From Polynucleobacter sp. MWH-P3-07-1 (lineage in GTDB: Bacteria > Pseudomonadota > Gammaproteobacteria > Burkholderiales > Burkholderiaceae), in the NCBI RefSeq assembly GCF_018687555.1, contig NZ_CP061296.1, forward strand, positions 62,001-126,000: 64,000 bases of DNA, written 5' to 3'. Positions 8,933 to 18,551 of the stretch are shown in pieces. The notes under the pieces were generated by a model. It saw only the letters and a list, made by a program, of their open reading frames with translations. It ran no database searches and was not told where the DNA came from. The stretch's first letter is position 1. Every line of letters begins with the position of its first letter. Both the position numbers and the translations under genes were made by a program.

Positions 8933-10584
8933 CTAAATATTTGAAATCCTTGCTGAGTAGTATTTTTATCTTAGGCTTGTTTTTGAATCAAGCCCAAGCT
9001 GGCCCCGATTTTTTACCACCCGAGCAAGCATTTTTAGTTGAGGCTTCATGGCCAGTGAATAGCAATCAAATCAAGGTTCAGTTCGCGCCAGTTAAAGGAT
9101 ATTACCTTTACAAAGAGTCCCTACGCTTTCAGGCGGGAAGGGATCAGAAAAAACTTTCAGTAGTCACCCCCAATCTACCTGTTGGTATTGAAAAGTTTGA
9201 TCCTACTTTTAATAAAAAATTACAGATTTATAAGCAAGCTTTTGAGGTCCTTATTCCGGTTGCTAACGCTAAAAACCAGCCTATCTATCTTGAGGTCGAG
9301 CTTCAGGGTTGTGCAGAGGCAGGTATTTGTTATCCGCCGATGACGATGCATTTCTTGCTGACTGCGCCTGGAGTCAGAGTAGGGCCTCTATTAGACAATG
9401 GCGCTCGTCCGGAAGAGATAAAAAAATCGACCAACTTGATTGATCTATGGAATGACAGAGAAGACGTTCACGCTATTAGTGACTTTTTAGAGCAGACTTC
9501 AGTTGGCTATCTCTTCTTGGCATTCTTTCTGCTGGGCTTAACTTTGGCTTTTACGCCGTGCGTATTGCCCATGTTGCCAATTATGTCGAGTGTCATTTTT
9601 GGGCGACAAGCAGGAAGGGTGGTTTCTAAATCGCGCGCAAGTGTTCTGGCGCTTGCCTATATATTGGGCATGGCCTTGCTCTATTCCCTAGCGGGTGTTG
9701 CTATGGCAGCTCTGGGCGGTAGCGCTCAAAGGGCTCTTCAAAGCCCGCTGGCACTGATTTTATTTGCATGTCTTCTCTTGGGTTTATCGGGAAGCCTATT
9801 TGGTTTTTATGAACTGCGACTACCGCATTCTTGGCATCAGTTAATCGATCGAATTGCTGGTAAACAGAAGGGCGGTAGTATTGTGGGTTCGTTCGCCTTG
9901 GGCGGAATTTCAACTTTGGTTGCAAGCCCCTGCATCACTGCGCCCTTAGCTGGAGTGCTTGGTTTTATCGCGCAGACAGGATCGATGACTCTAGGGGCTG
10001 GGCTTTTGTTTGTAATGGCGCTGGGCATGGGATTGCCATTATTTTTCATTGCCATAGAAGCGCGGATTTTGATTCCAGCTACTGGCATTTGGATGGTGTG
10101 GCTACAGCGTGCCTTAGGCATGTTGTTGGTACTCACGGCAATTTGGGTTGCAAGCCCCTTATTCCTTGACTCTAGTGCCAAACAAAATGGGCAAGTGATT
10201 CGACAGCTTGGCGAGCTTCATTTCAGAATGATTGACTCCGTATCAGAATTAGACCAGCAACTGGCTTTAGCAAAACAAGCTAAGCGCCCCGTGCTATTGG
10301 ATTTTTATGCGGACTGGTGTATCAGCTGTAAGGAGATGGAGCTCAATACCTTTAGCAATCCTGAAGTTGGTAAAGAAATGCATAATTTTGTCTTGCTGCA
10401 GGCAGATGTGACTAGCAATACTCCCGAGAATAAAGAACTACTCAAACGTTTTGGCCTATTTGGCCCACCTGCCATTTTATTTTTTAACGCAGAAGCAAGT
10501 GAGCTCAAGCAAAACAGAATCGTTGGCTATATGTCCCCAGAGCCTTTTGCTAAGGCGCTTGCAGAGATTGCAGTTAAAAATTAA
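8929..10584 (+). CDS. dsbD: Thiol:disulfide interchange protein DsbD
   Basis: DsbD carries electrons from cytoplasmic thioredoxin across the inner membrane to periplasmic disulfide isomerases and cytochrome c maturation. The 551-residue product shows a signal peptide (1-24), a periplasmic alpha domain with paired cysteines (GCAEAGICYPP), an eight-helix membrane domain with FTPCVLPMLP and ASPCITAPLAG, and a C-terminal thioredoxin-like domain with DFYADWCISCKEMEL. All six redox cysteines are present. It converges with hemB with no base between the stop codons. Confidence 0.96.
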   Translation: MTKYLKSLLSSIFILGLFLNQAQAGPDFLPPEQAFLVEASWPVNSNQIKVQFAPVKGYYLYKESLRFQAGRDQKKLSVVTPNLPVGIEKFDPTFNKKLQIYKQAFEVLIPVANAKNQPIYLEVELQGCAEAGICYPPMTMHFLLTAPGVRVGPLLDNGARPEEIKKSTNLIDLWNDREDVHAISDFLEQTSVGYLFLAFFLLGLTLAFTPCVLPMLPIMSSVIFGRQAGRVVSKSRASVLALAYILGMALLYSLAGVAMAALGGSAQRALQSPLALILFACLLLGLSGSLFGFYELRLPHSWHQLIDRIAGKQKGGSIVGSFALGGISTLVASPCITAPLAGVLGFIAQTGSMTLGAGLLFVMALGMGLPLFFIAIEARILIPATGIWMVWLQRALGMLLVLTAIWVASPLFLDSSAKQNGQVIRQLGELHFRMIDSVSELDQQLALAKQAKRPVLLDFYADWCISCKEMELNTFSNPEVGKEMHNFVLLQADVTSNTPENKELLKRFGLFGPPAILFFNAEASELKQNRIVGYMSPEPFAKALAEIAVKN

Positions 10585-12253
<1,669 letters not shown>

Positions 12254-12367
12254 GTCGAGAAGCTATTGTAAAATCACGCAAAATCATGAAATATCTCATG
12301 GTGTTGGGTAAAAAGTTGTAAATGTAGGGCCCAAACACTTTTAGGAATTTTTGCCAAGGTAAACATA

Positions 12368-13063
12368 ATGCGTCAAAGCTCTCAAATCTCCAAATTAACT
12401 GGGTTATTAGCTATTTCCCTCATTCTAGGCTTGAGCCTTTCGATTGGTGCTAAAGCTGAAGAACCTGCGCCCGCCGCCCAAGCTGCACCAAGCAAACCAG
12501 TCGTTGATCCAGCTGCAGGCGAGGCCCTTTATAACGGCGGTGATGCCACTCGTGGCGTAGTGGCCTGTATTACTTGCCATGGCCCAAAAGGTCAAAGTGC
12601 TGTTGGGACATGGCCTAAATTAGCTGGTCAGCATGCTGCTTATATTGCTAAACAGCTACATAACTTCAAAGAGGGTACTCGCGCCAATGCGATCATGATG
12701 GGCATGGCAATGCCTTTAACTGATCAAGATATGGCTAATATTGGCGCTTACCTCGCTAAGCAGACGCCTTCCCAGGGTGTTGCTCAAAATAAAGACACCA
12801 TTGAGCTTGGTCAGAGCATCTACCGTGGTGGCATTGCATCCAAGGGTGTCCCAGCCTGTGCGGCTTGTCATAGCCCCAATGGCGCTGGAATTCCAGCTCA
12901 ATATCCATTGTTATCCGGTCAGTGGTCTGATTACACCAGCGCTCAGTTAACCGCTTTCCATGATGGAATTCGTTTAAATGGACCGATGATGAACACCATT
13001 GCTGGCAAGCTCTCTGAAAAAGAAATGAAAGCAGTTGCAGATTACATCGCTGGCTTACATTAA
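12368..13063 (+). CDS. Cytochrome c4, diheme periplasmic electron carrier
   Basis: A 231-residue protein with a signal peptide (about 1-30, ending GAKAEE) and two class I cytochrome c domains. Heme motifs are CITCH (67-71) and CAACH (164-168), with candidate axial methionines in AMPLTDQDMANIGAYLA and NGPMMNTIAGKL. Cytochromes c4 pass electrons from the bc1 complex to terminal oxidases; petABC for bc1 is at 51851-54669. The gene stands alone with its own terminator, and a short proline/alanine linker (about 33-45) follows the signal peptide. Confidence 0.93.
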   Translation: MRQSSQISKLTGLLAISLILGLSLSIGAKAEEPAPAAQAAPSKPVVDPAAGEALYNGGDATRGVVACITCHGPKGQSAVGTWPKLAGQHAAYIAKQLHNFKEGTRANAIMMGMAMPLTDQDMANIGAYLAKQTPSQGVAQNKDTIELGQSIYRGGIASKGVPACAACHSPNGAGIPAQYPLLSGQWSDYTSAQLTAFHDGIRLNGPMMNTIAGKLSEKEMKAVADYIAGLH

Positions 13064-13084
13064 TTTACGGCGACCATAAAAAAT

Positions 13085-13112
13085 AAACCCCGCAGAAGTT
13101 GCGGGGTTTTTT
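13085..13112 (+). terminator. Bidirectional terminator between cytochrome c4 and lysA
   Basis: AAACCCCGC (13085-13093) pairs with GCGGGGTTT (13101-13109) around a 7-base loop, with a T run to 13112. On the opposite strand the hairpin is followed by TTTATTTTTTATGG, so it could also end the lysA transcript coming from the right. Confidence 0.9.
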
Positions 13113-13132
13113 ATTGTCCAGAAGTTCCTGAA

Positions 13133-14428
13133 TTATTTTGGTGCAACTTGTTCGTTTGCAAAAAGGTCTTGAACTTTTTGACGTTCTCTAACCAGATGCA
13201 CATTTTTTCCATCCACTAAGATTTCAGCAGGCATGGGACGTGTGTTGTAGTTTGAGGCCATGACAAAGCCATATGCGCCCGCAGAAAGAATCGCTAATAC
13301 ATCACCTTCCTCAACAGCTAGCGCACGATCTCTACCAAGCCAGTCACCAGATTCACAAACAGGCCCAACAACATCATAGACAACAGCCTTGGCTGACTTT
13401 GTCTCAATTGGCACAATGCCATGATGCGCTTCATATAGGGCGGGGCGCAACAACTCGGTCATTGCTGCATCGACAATACAGAAGTTTTTTTCGGTTCCAG
13501 GCTTGAGGTATTCCACTTGCGTGAGCAGAACTCCGGCGTTACCTACTAGGGATCGACCAGGCTCTAGGATGATGTCGAGGTGGCCAAAGCCCCGCTGGGC
13601 AACACGGTTCAATAAGGCATCAGTGAACTCAGTAATATCCGGTGGCGTTTCTGAGCTGTAAGCAATTCCGAGGCCACCACCTAAATCCAGATGATGAATG
13701 ATGATGCCTTCTTTTTTGAGCTGCTCAACGAGATCTAGCACTTTATCGAGTGCATCTAAGTATGGCGCGGTCATCGTAATTTGAGAGCCGATATGGCAAT
13801 CAATTCCGACAATATCAATTTGGGAAAGCTGAACTGCCTCACGATAGGTTTTTAAAACTTCGTAATAGGCAATGCCAAATTTATTTCCCTTAAGTCCAGT
13901 AGAGATATAAGGATGGGTTTGTGCATCGACATCTGGATTGACGCGCAATGAAATCGGGGCGCGGCAATGAAGTTCTTTTGCAACACGATTAATTTTGTGG
14001 AGTTCTGCAATAGATTCCACGTTAATGCACTTCACACCGACTTTAAGGGCCTGAGCAATTTCTGCGGCAGACTTGCCGACGCCTGCAAATACTAGACTGG
14101 TAGGTTCCGCACCAATCGCAAGAGCGCGAGCCAGTTCACCCCCGCTGACTAAATCAAAACCAGCGCCGAGATTTTTAAAGCAATCAATTACTGCTAAGTT
14201 GCTGTTGGCTTTCATGGCGTAATGAATCCGAGCGCGCCGCTCACCCTTTGCATCAATACAGGCGCGGTCATAGGCTTGATAGGCTTCAGTCAGTGCTTTT
14301 TTGCTGTAGACATAGAGTGGGGTGCCGAACTCTTTTGCCAGATCCGCCAATGGAATTTCCTCGGCAAACCAAGCACCGTTTCGCTCTGTAAATCCATTCA
14401 AGTGGGGCAGGGGGATTGCTTTAGTCAT
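13133..14428 (-). CDS. lysA: Diaminopimelate decarboxylase
   Basis: LysA decarboxylates meso-diaminopimelate to lysine, the last step of lysine synthesis, using pyridoxal phosphate. The 431-residue protein shows the PLP lysine region RIHYAMKANSNLAVI, DCHIGSQI, the glycine-rich phosphate site LDLGGGLGIAY, and the C-terminal active-site GPVCESGDWLGRDR. ATG 14428 overlaps the lptM stop by 4 bases (ATGA), so lysA is second in a two-gene operon, an arrangement common in Proteobacteria. Confidence 0.97.
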   Translation of the reverse strand: MTKAIPLPHLNGFTERNGAWFAEEIPLADLAKEFGTPLYVYSKKALTEAYQAYDRACIDAKGERRARIHYAMKANSNLAVIDCFKNLGAGFDLVSGGELARALAIGAEPTSLVFAGVGKSAAEIAQALKVGVKCINVESIAELHKINRVAKELHCRAPISLRVNPDVDAQTHPYISTGLKGNKFGIAYYEVLKTYREAVQLSQIDIVGIDCHIGSQITMTAPYLDALDKVLDLVEQLKKEGIIIHHLDLGGGLGIAYSSETPPDITEFTDALLNRVAQRGFGHLDIILEPGRSLVGNAGVLLTQVEYLKPGTEKNFCIVDAAMTELLRPALYEAHHGIVPIETKSAKAVVYDVVGPVCESGDWLGRDRALAVEEGDVLAILSAGAYGFVMASNYNTRPMPAEILVDGKNVHLVRERQKVQDLFANEQVAPK

Positions 14429-14616
14429 TGTGGCGCAGGAGGAGGGTTGGGGTTGCTTGTGGCAGGAGGAGGATACAGAATTCCTTGAGGCTCAGGCGCA
14501 CTCGGCGGTATTGGTTCTGGTGGCACATTTGGCAAATAAAGTGGTCCCCTAACCCCGCATCCCACTAGGGACATTAGGAGGGTAATCAGTAAGGTTCTGA
14601 TAAGAATCGCTATCAT
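14425..14616 (-). CDS. lptM: Small LptM-like (YifL) lipoprotein
   Basis: From ATG 14616 this reads as a 63-residue lipoprotein with signal peptide MIAILIRTLLITLLMSLVGC; Cys20 is the lipidation site (lipobox LVGC). The sequence GCGVRGPLYLPNVPPEP right after it fits the LptM/YifL family, which in E. coli helps mature the LPS translocon LptDE. The rest is a proline-rich tail. It sits directly before lysA, the usual place. In-frame starts farther upstream would add a segment without signal-peptide character. Confidence 0.85.
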   Translation of the reverse strand: MIAILIRTLLITLLMSLVGCGVRGPLYLPNVPPEPIPPSAPEPQGILYPPPATSNPNPPPAPQ

Positions 14617-14663
14617 GAATATCTCTAAAACGAATGATTGAATATAGCATGCAGGACTCCACG

Positions 14664-15044
14664 ATGACACCAAATCAGCTTAATGTAGAAAAGATTGATG
14701 ACAAACAGTTTCACCTGCTCGGAGGACAAGTTTTGCAATCGATCGAACTTGCTTTGGAAGCTGCCGATGAAGAACTCGATCTAGATTTAGATATTGAGCG
14801 CCAAGGTGGCAATGTCATCAATATCCGCTTTCGGGATCGCAGCGTCATTGTTGTTAATACTCAGCCCCCATTGCATGAAATTTGGGTTGCTGCAAAGTCG
14901 GGTGGTTATCACTATCGCTGGTCAGGAACACTCAGTAAGCCCTTATGGCTTGACACTAAAACAGGTCGAGAGCTGATGGGTGATTTATCTGAATTTGCTA
15001 GTACTCAGGCTGGCATTCCGGTGAAGATTACTTTACAAGCCTAG
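14664..15044 (+). CDS. cyaY: Iron-sulfur cluster assembly protein CyaY (bacterial frataxin)
   Basis: CyaY binds iron and modulates IscS during iron-sulfur cluster assembly. The 126-residue reading contains the acidic helix LALEAADEELDLDLDIERQG and the frataxin core INTQPPLHEIWVAAK-like stretch (VNTQPPLHEIWVAAKSGGYH) with the conserved Trp. I chose ATG 14664 because AGGA lies 8 bases before; ATG 14649 or 14634 would add 5 or 10 residues. It is divergent from lptM and its stop is one base from the aroB stop. Confidence 0.92.
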   Translation: MTPNQLNVEKIDDKQFHLLGGQVLQSIELALEAADEELDLDLDIERQGGNVINIRFRDRSVIVVNTQPPLHEIWVAAKSGGYHYRWSGTLSKPLWLDTKTGRELMGDLSEFASTQAGIPVKITLQA

Positions 15045-15045
15045 A

Positions 15046-16128
15046 TTAGGCAGCGCCAGTCGCTAGCAAAGTTTCAAGGACTGCCTCATGAGGGGCAGTC
15101 GACATATATGCTTTACCAATTTGCTCTAGCAGTACGTAACGAATTTGTCCGCCTTCTGCTTTTTTATCTACCTGCATTAACTCGATATAGCGCTCAGCGC
15201 CAAACTTTGGAGCTGTGATTGGAAGATGCATTGCATGAATAATGCGGGTCAAGCGATCGACATCAGCTTGGGTAATTTTTTGTAGAAGGCAGGAAAGTTT
15301 GGCGCCCATCACCATGCCACAGGCAACGGCTTCACCATGTAGCCATTCTCCATAGCCCATGCCGGCTTCAATTGCATGACCAAAGGTATGGCCAAAATTG
15401 AGCGTAGCGCGAACCCCACCTTCTCTCTCATCCGCAGACACGACGGCTGACTTAATTTCACAGGAGCGCAAAACGGCATGCGACATTGCTTCGATATCAC
15501 AGGCTAGTAGCGCGTTTGTATTGGCTTCAATCCAGTCTAGGAAGCTAGCATCGGCAATAGCCCCATGCTTGATCACTTCAGCGAGGCCTGCTGAGAGTTC
15601 ACGAGGGGGTAAAGTTTTTAAAGTATTTAGATCAGCGACTACCGCCACAGGCTGATAAAAGGCTCCAATCATATTTTTGCCCAGCGGATGATTAATGCCA
15701 GTTTTTCCGCCAACCGAAGAATCTACTTGAGACAGCAGCGTAGTCGGTACTTGAATAAAGCGGATGCCCCGCATAAAACTCGCTGCAGCAAATCCAGTCA
15801 TATCGCCAATGACTCCACCACCTAGTGCAACAAGAACAGCCTGTCGATCTGCACCATGCTTGAGAAGTTCATCAAAGATGGTTTGAAGATTTTTCCAGTC
15901 CTTAAAAGACTCTCCATCAGGGAGCGTAATGGTTCTAACTGACTTTCCAAAAGTTGCTAGCGTTTTGCTAAGACGCTCTGCATAGAGTGGCGCCACCGTG
16001 GTATTGGTAACGATATAAATAGAGCTGGCTTTTGAGCAAGCTTCAAATAGTTCTGGGCGATCAATTAAGTCAGAGCCAATATAAATCGGATAGCTTCTTT
16101 GATCGAGATCAACTGTCAGTGTTTTCAT
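15046..16128 (-). CDS. aroB: 3-Dehydroquinate synthase
   Basis: AroB makes 3-dehydroquinate from DAHP, the second step of the shikimate pathway, with NAD and a divalent metal. The 360-residue protein has [19 protein letters not shown], the nucleotide motif [34 protein letters not shown], and metal-binding histidines in [11 protein letters not shown] and [10 protein letters not shown]. It overlaps the aroK stop by one base, so both are one transcript. Downstream it meets cyaY end to end. Confidence 0.97.
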   Translation of the reverse strand: MKTLTVDLDQRSYPIYIGSDLIDRPELFEACSKASSIYIVTNTTVAPLYAERLSKTLATFGKSVRTITLPDGESFKDWKNLQTIFDELLKHGADRQAVLVALGGGVIGDMTGFAAASFMRGIRFIQVPTTLLSQVDSSVGGKTGINHPLGKNMIGAFYQPVAVVADLNTLKTLPPRELSAGLAEVIKHGAIADASFLDWIEANTNALLACDIEAMSHAVLRSCEIKSAVVSADEREGGVRATLNFGHTFGHAIEAGMGYGEWLHGEAVACGMVMGAKLSCLLQKITQADVDRLTRIIHAMHLPITAPKFGAERYIELMQVDKKAEGGQIRYVLLEQIGKAYMSTAPHEAVLETLLATGAA

Positions 16129-16649
16129 TAGGAGAGTTCAAGTTGCATCATTAAAGTATGAACCAATTGATTCACGCTAGGTTTGCCAGTTTCAATAATA
16201 TGATCGGCGATTTCACGATAGAGCGGATCCCGAAAGGTGTAGAGCTCTTCCAGAATCTTGCGAGGATCACCATTTTTCAGTAAAGGGCGGGCATCACTCC
16301 CTTTAGTGCGATGCCAGAGTTCAACGGGGTTTGCATGAAGGTAGACCACCGTACCTCGTTCGCGTAAAAGTTGACGATTTTCAGGAAGCAGAACTGCGCC
16401 ACCACCAGTCGCCAAAACAATCCCGGTGCCCAAGCTTGCATGATCTAGTGCTTGCGCTTCACGTTTGCGAAATCCAGCTTCACCTTCCATTTCAAAAATG
16501 AGGGGAATCTTGACACCACAACGTTCTTCAATAACATGGTCGACGTCGATAAATTGCCTACCCAATTTTTTAGCTAACAGTTTTCCGACGGTTGACTTAC
16601 CGGCACCCATAAGACCAATCAGAAAGATGTTATTGCTTGAAGAGTTCAC
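16128..16649 (-). CDS. aroK: Shikimate kinase
   Basis: AroK phosphorylates shikimate with ATP. The 173-residue P-loop kinase shows Walker [13 protein letters not shown], the substrate motif [20 protein letters not shown], and the lid region [10 protein letters not shown]. The start is GTG at 16649 ([10 protein letters not shown]). It lies 12 bases after the secretin gene and directly before aroB. The order secretin-aroK-aroB is the classic proteobacterial arrangement next to pilMNOPQ. Confidence 0.97.
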   Translation of the reverse strand: MNSSSNNIFLIGLMGAGKSTVGKLLAKKLGRQFIDVDHVIEERCGVKIPLIFEMEGEAGFRKREAQALDHASLGTGIVLATGGGAVLLPENRQLLRERGTVVYLHANPVELWHRTKGSDARPLLKNGDPRKILEELYTFRDPLYREIADHIIETGKPSVNQLVHTLMMQLELS

Positions 16650-16661
16650 TCTCTGATTTTA

Positions 16662-17759
16662 TTAGGGTTTATCTAAGACGGTAGGAGTTAGAAAGACCAA
16701 GAGCTCGGTTTTGTCTTGCAGCTTCGACTTATGGCGAAATAAATGACCAAGTAAGGGGATATCCCCCAATACAGGAATTTTGACCTCATCCTCACGCTCG
16801 GTAGTTTGAAAGATGCCACCAATAATGGCTGTACCGCCATTTTCAACCGTAACCTCAGAACTGAGGTTTTTGGTGTCGATCGCGTAACCCTGCTCAGTTT
16901 TCATGCCTACAGTGTCTTTATTGATTCCTACGAGCATAGAAATCTTTCCGTCGGGATGAATTTTAGGCATCACCTCCAAGCGGAGATTCGCCTTTCTAAA
17001 TTGCAACTTGCTCCCACTTTGACTGCTCACTTGATAGGGTAATTCAGTACCCTGCTCAATGGTTGCTTTCACCTGATCGCCAGTCATGATTCGCGGATTG
17101 GAGAGAATTTTCCCCTGCCCATCTGACTCTAATGCGGAGAGTTCTAGTTGCAATAGTCGGCTAGCATCAGGAGAAATTAGGGTTGCAGCAAGCGAGGCCG
17201 GGTTAAAGCCATTCAATCCTGCACCAGATAAATCGATATTTCCCGAAAAGGTTTTTGTATCCTGAGGCGAGGTATTTTTCGCCTCGTAGGCTAGCTTCAT
17301 GCCCAGTTCCCTGGCAAATCGCTGGTCTGCCTCTACGATACGAGCCTCAATCAATATTTGCCTTGGGCTATTGACATGATCGCCCCCAAAAGGAAGGGCA
17401 GCATCTTCTCGGCGATATTTCTGAAATGCCTGAATTTCAGAATGAGGCCCAATCCAGTAAATATCGCCATGCCGCAAAAGCCGTAGACCTCTGCTAGCGA
17501 GTATTGAATGCAGGGCAGTGTGCCAAGGGGTATTTTTCAGGTCAATCGAAATATCCCCCTGAATGGATTCACTCAGTAAAAAGTTGGTGTTCCCGATGCG
17601 CGCCAAGGTCTGTAATAAATCCCGCAGCTCGATCTGAGGAAAATCCAAACTAATCAAGGTTTGAGAAAAACTCTCTTGATATGTATTCCCCCAGATGGGC
17701 TTATTCCAAAGCCATAGAAAACTAAGGCAAATCAACCCCTTTATAAGCGCCTTTTTCAT
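16662..17759 (-). CDS. pilQ: Short PilQ/HofQ-like secretin
   Basis: The 365-residue protein has a signal peptide (about 1-24), one short secretin N-domain of STN type (about 33-100; LDFPQIELRDLLQTLARIGN), and the secretin beta domain (about 130-362) with ILIEARIVEADQRFARELG, GKILSNPRIMTGDQ, ENGGTAIIGGIFQTTE and VPVLGD-like IPVLGDIPLLGHLFRH. Secretins form outer-membrane channels for type IV pili or DNA uptake. It lacks the AMIN and extra N-domains of a normal PilQ (often about 700 residues), so it resembles HofQ/ComE. Its ATG overlaps the upstream gene's stop (ATGA). Confidence 0.88.
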   Translation of the reverse strand: MKKALIKGLICLSFLWLWNKPIWGNTYQESFSQTLISLDFPQIELRDLLQTLARIGNTNFLLSESIQGDISIDLKNTPWHTALHSILASRGLRLLRHGDIYWIGPHSEIQAFQKYRREDAALPFGGDHVNSPRQILIEARIVEADQRFARELGMKLAYEAKNTSPQDTKTFSGNIDLSGAGLNGFNPASLAATLISPDASRLLQLELSALESDGQGKILSNPRIMTGDQVKATIEQGTELPYQVSSQSGSKLQFRKANLRLEVMPKIHPDGKISMLVGINKDTVGMKTEQGYAIDTKNLSSEVTVENGGTAIIGGIFQTTEREDEVKIPVLGDIPLLGHLFRHKSKLQDKTELLVFLTPTVLDKP

Positions 17760-18448
17760 CGACTGGTTTTAGCTTTCAGGGTCAATAATTTGCCTTCAGA
17801 GTTCATTAGCAAGGCCTCATCTTTTTTAATATCCTGGAGGCGCCAAGATCCCAAAATGAAATCACCCTTGTTGATGAAAAGATTGGTTTTGCCATTATTG
17901 AAAAGGGCTTGGTGAGTGCCGCCGATTTCAGCGCTGCCCAGAAAGCGCCAGGATTGAAGCAGCAGTTCATCTGAGGCGATTTTTGCCTTAGGTAGAGCTG
18001 AGACTGAGCCCTTTGATTTATTTAATGAGTGAACACTCACTTCCATTTCATCTATTGCCAAATAGAGATCATCAATTTCATTTTCCTGATCCTTCCGGAT
18101 GCCTTCAATCTCTACAGCCAAGTTTTTTAAGTCCTTCTCAAGCTTTAAAAGGACCGGATTTTCTTCTGGACTTGATATTGGGCTCAGCCACCAATAGGTC
18201 AGAAATGCGCCTGAAATGCAAAGCAAAAGACCCCCTAATAAAAGCAGAACGATGCCTGAATGGGGTGGGAGCCTATCCTGAAAAAGTGGTTTTTTGGCGT
18301 GCGGAAATGATGTGGGCCGGCTGACTTGAGGATCAATTTGAGGGGCATGGGGTTTGCGAATGGCTTGAGGATCCGGGATGGCTGGATCGTCTCCAAGCTC
18401 ACTCAAAATGTCATCAAAAGATTGGGAAGAAATATGGCGTGTAGGCAT
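17756..18448 (-). CDS. Single-pass inner-membrane protein with PilP/GspC-like C-terminal domain
   Basis: I do not recognise this 230-residue protein by name. It has a proline-rich cytoplasmic N-terminus (1-64), one membrane helix (about 66-90), a heptad-rich coiled-coil stretch (about 98-140, LLKLEKDLKNLAVEIEGIR), and a C-terminal beta-rich part with WRFLGSAEIGGTHQALFNNG and FINKGDFILGSWRLQDIKKD. That last pattern resembles the homology-region domain of PilP or GspC, which docks inner-membrane platforms to secretins. Translational coupling to the short secretin supports a partner role. The function is inferred. Confidence 0.75.
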   Translation of the reverse strand: MPTRHISSQSFDDILSELGDDPAIPDPQAIRKPHAPQIDPQVSRPTSFPHAKKPLFQDRLPPHSGIVLLLLGGLLLCISGAFLTYWWLSPISSPEENPVLLKLEKDLKNLAVEIEGIRKDQENEIDDLYLAIDEMEVSVHSLNKSKGSVSALPKAKIASDELLLQSWRFLGSAEIGGTHQALFNNGKTNLFINKGDFILGSWRLQDIKKDEALLMNSEGKLLTLKAKTSR

Positions 18449-18537
18449 GCCATATTCTTGGGCAGGTAGCCAGAAAAAACCATCGGCCTAAGCTGAGATT
18501 GACGTCAGAAAACATGGTTAGCCGAGGTGGTGACGCC

Positions 18538-18543
18538 TATAAT
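18538..18543 (+). promoter_or_regulatory. Consensus -10 box directly before mrcA
   Basis: TATAAT lies at 18538-18543, only 8 bases before the mrcA ATG at 18552. A weak -35 (TGGTTA, 18515-18520) is 17 bases upstream. If used, transcription would start at about 18550, giving an essentially leaderless mRNA, and no Shine-Dalgarno sequence is seen before the ATG. Confidence 0.4.
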
Positions 18544-18551
18544 TTGTACTT

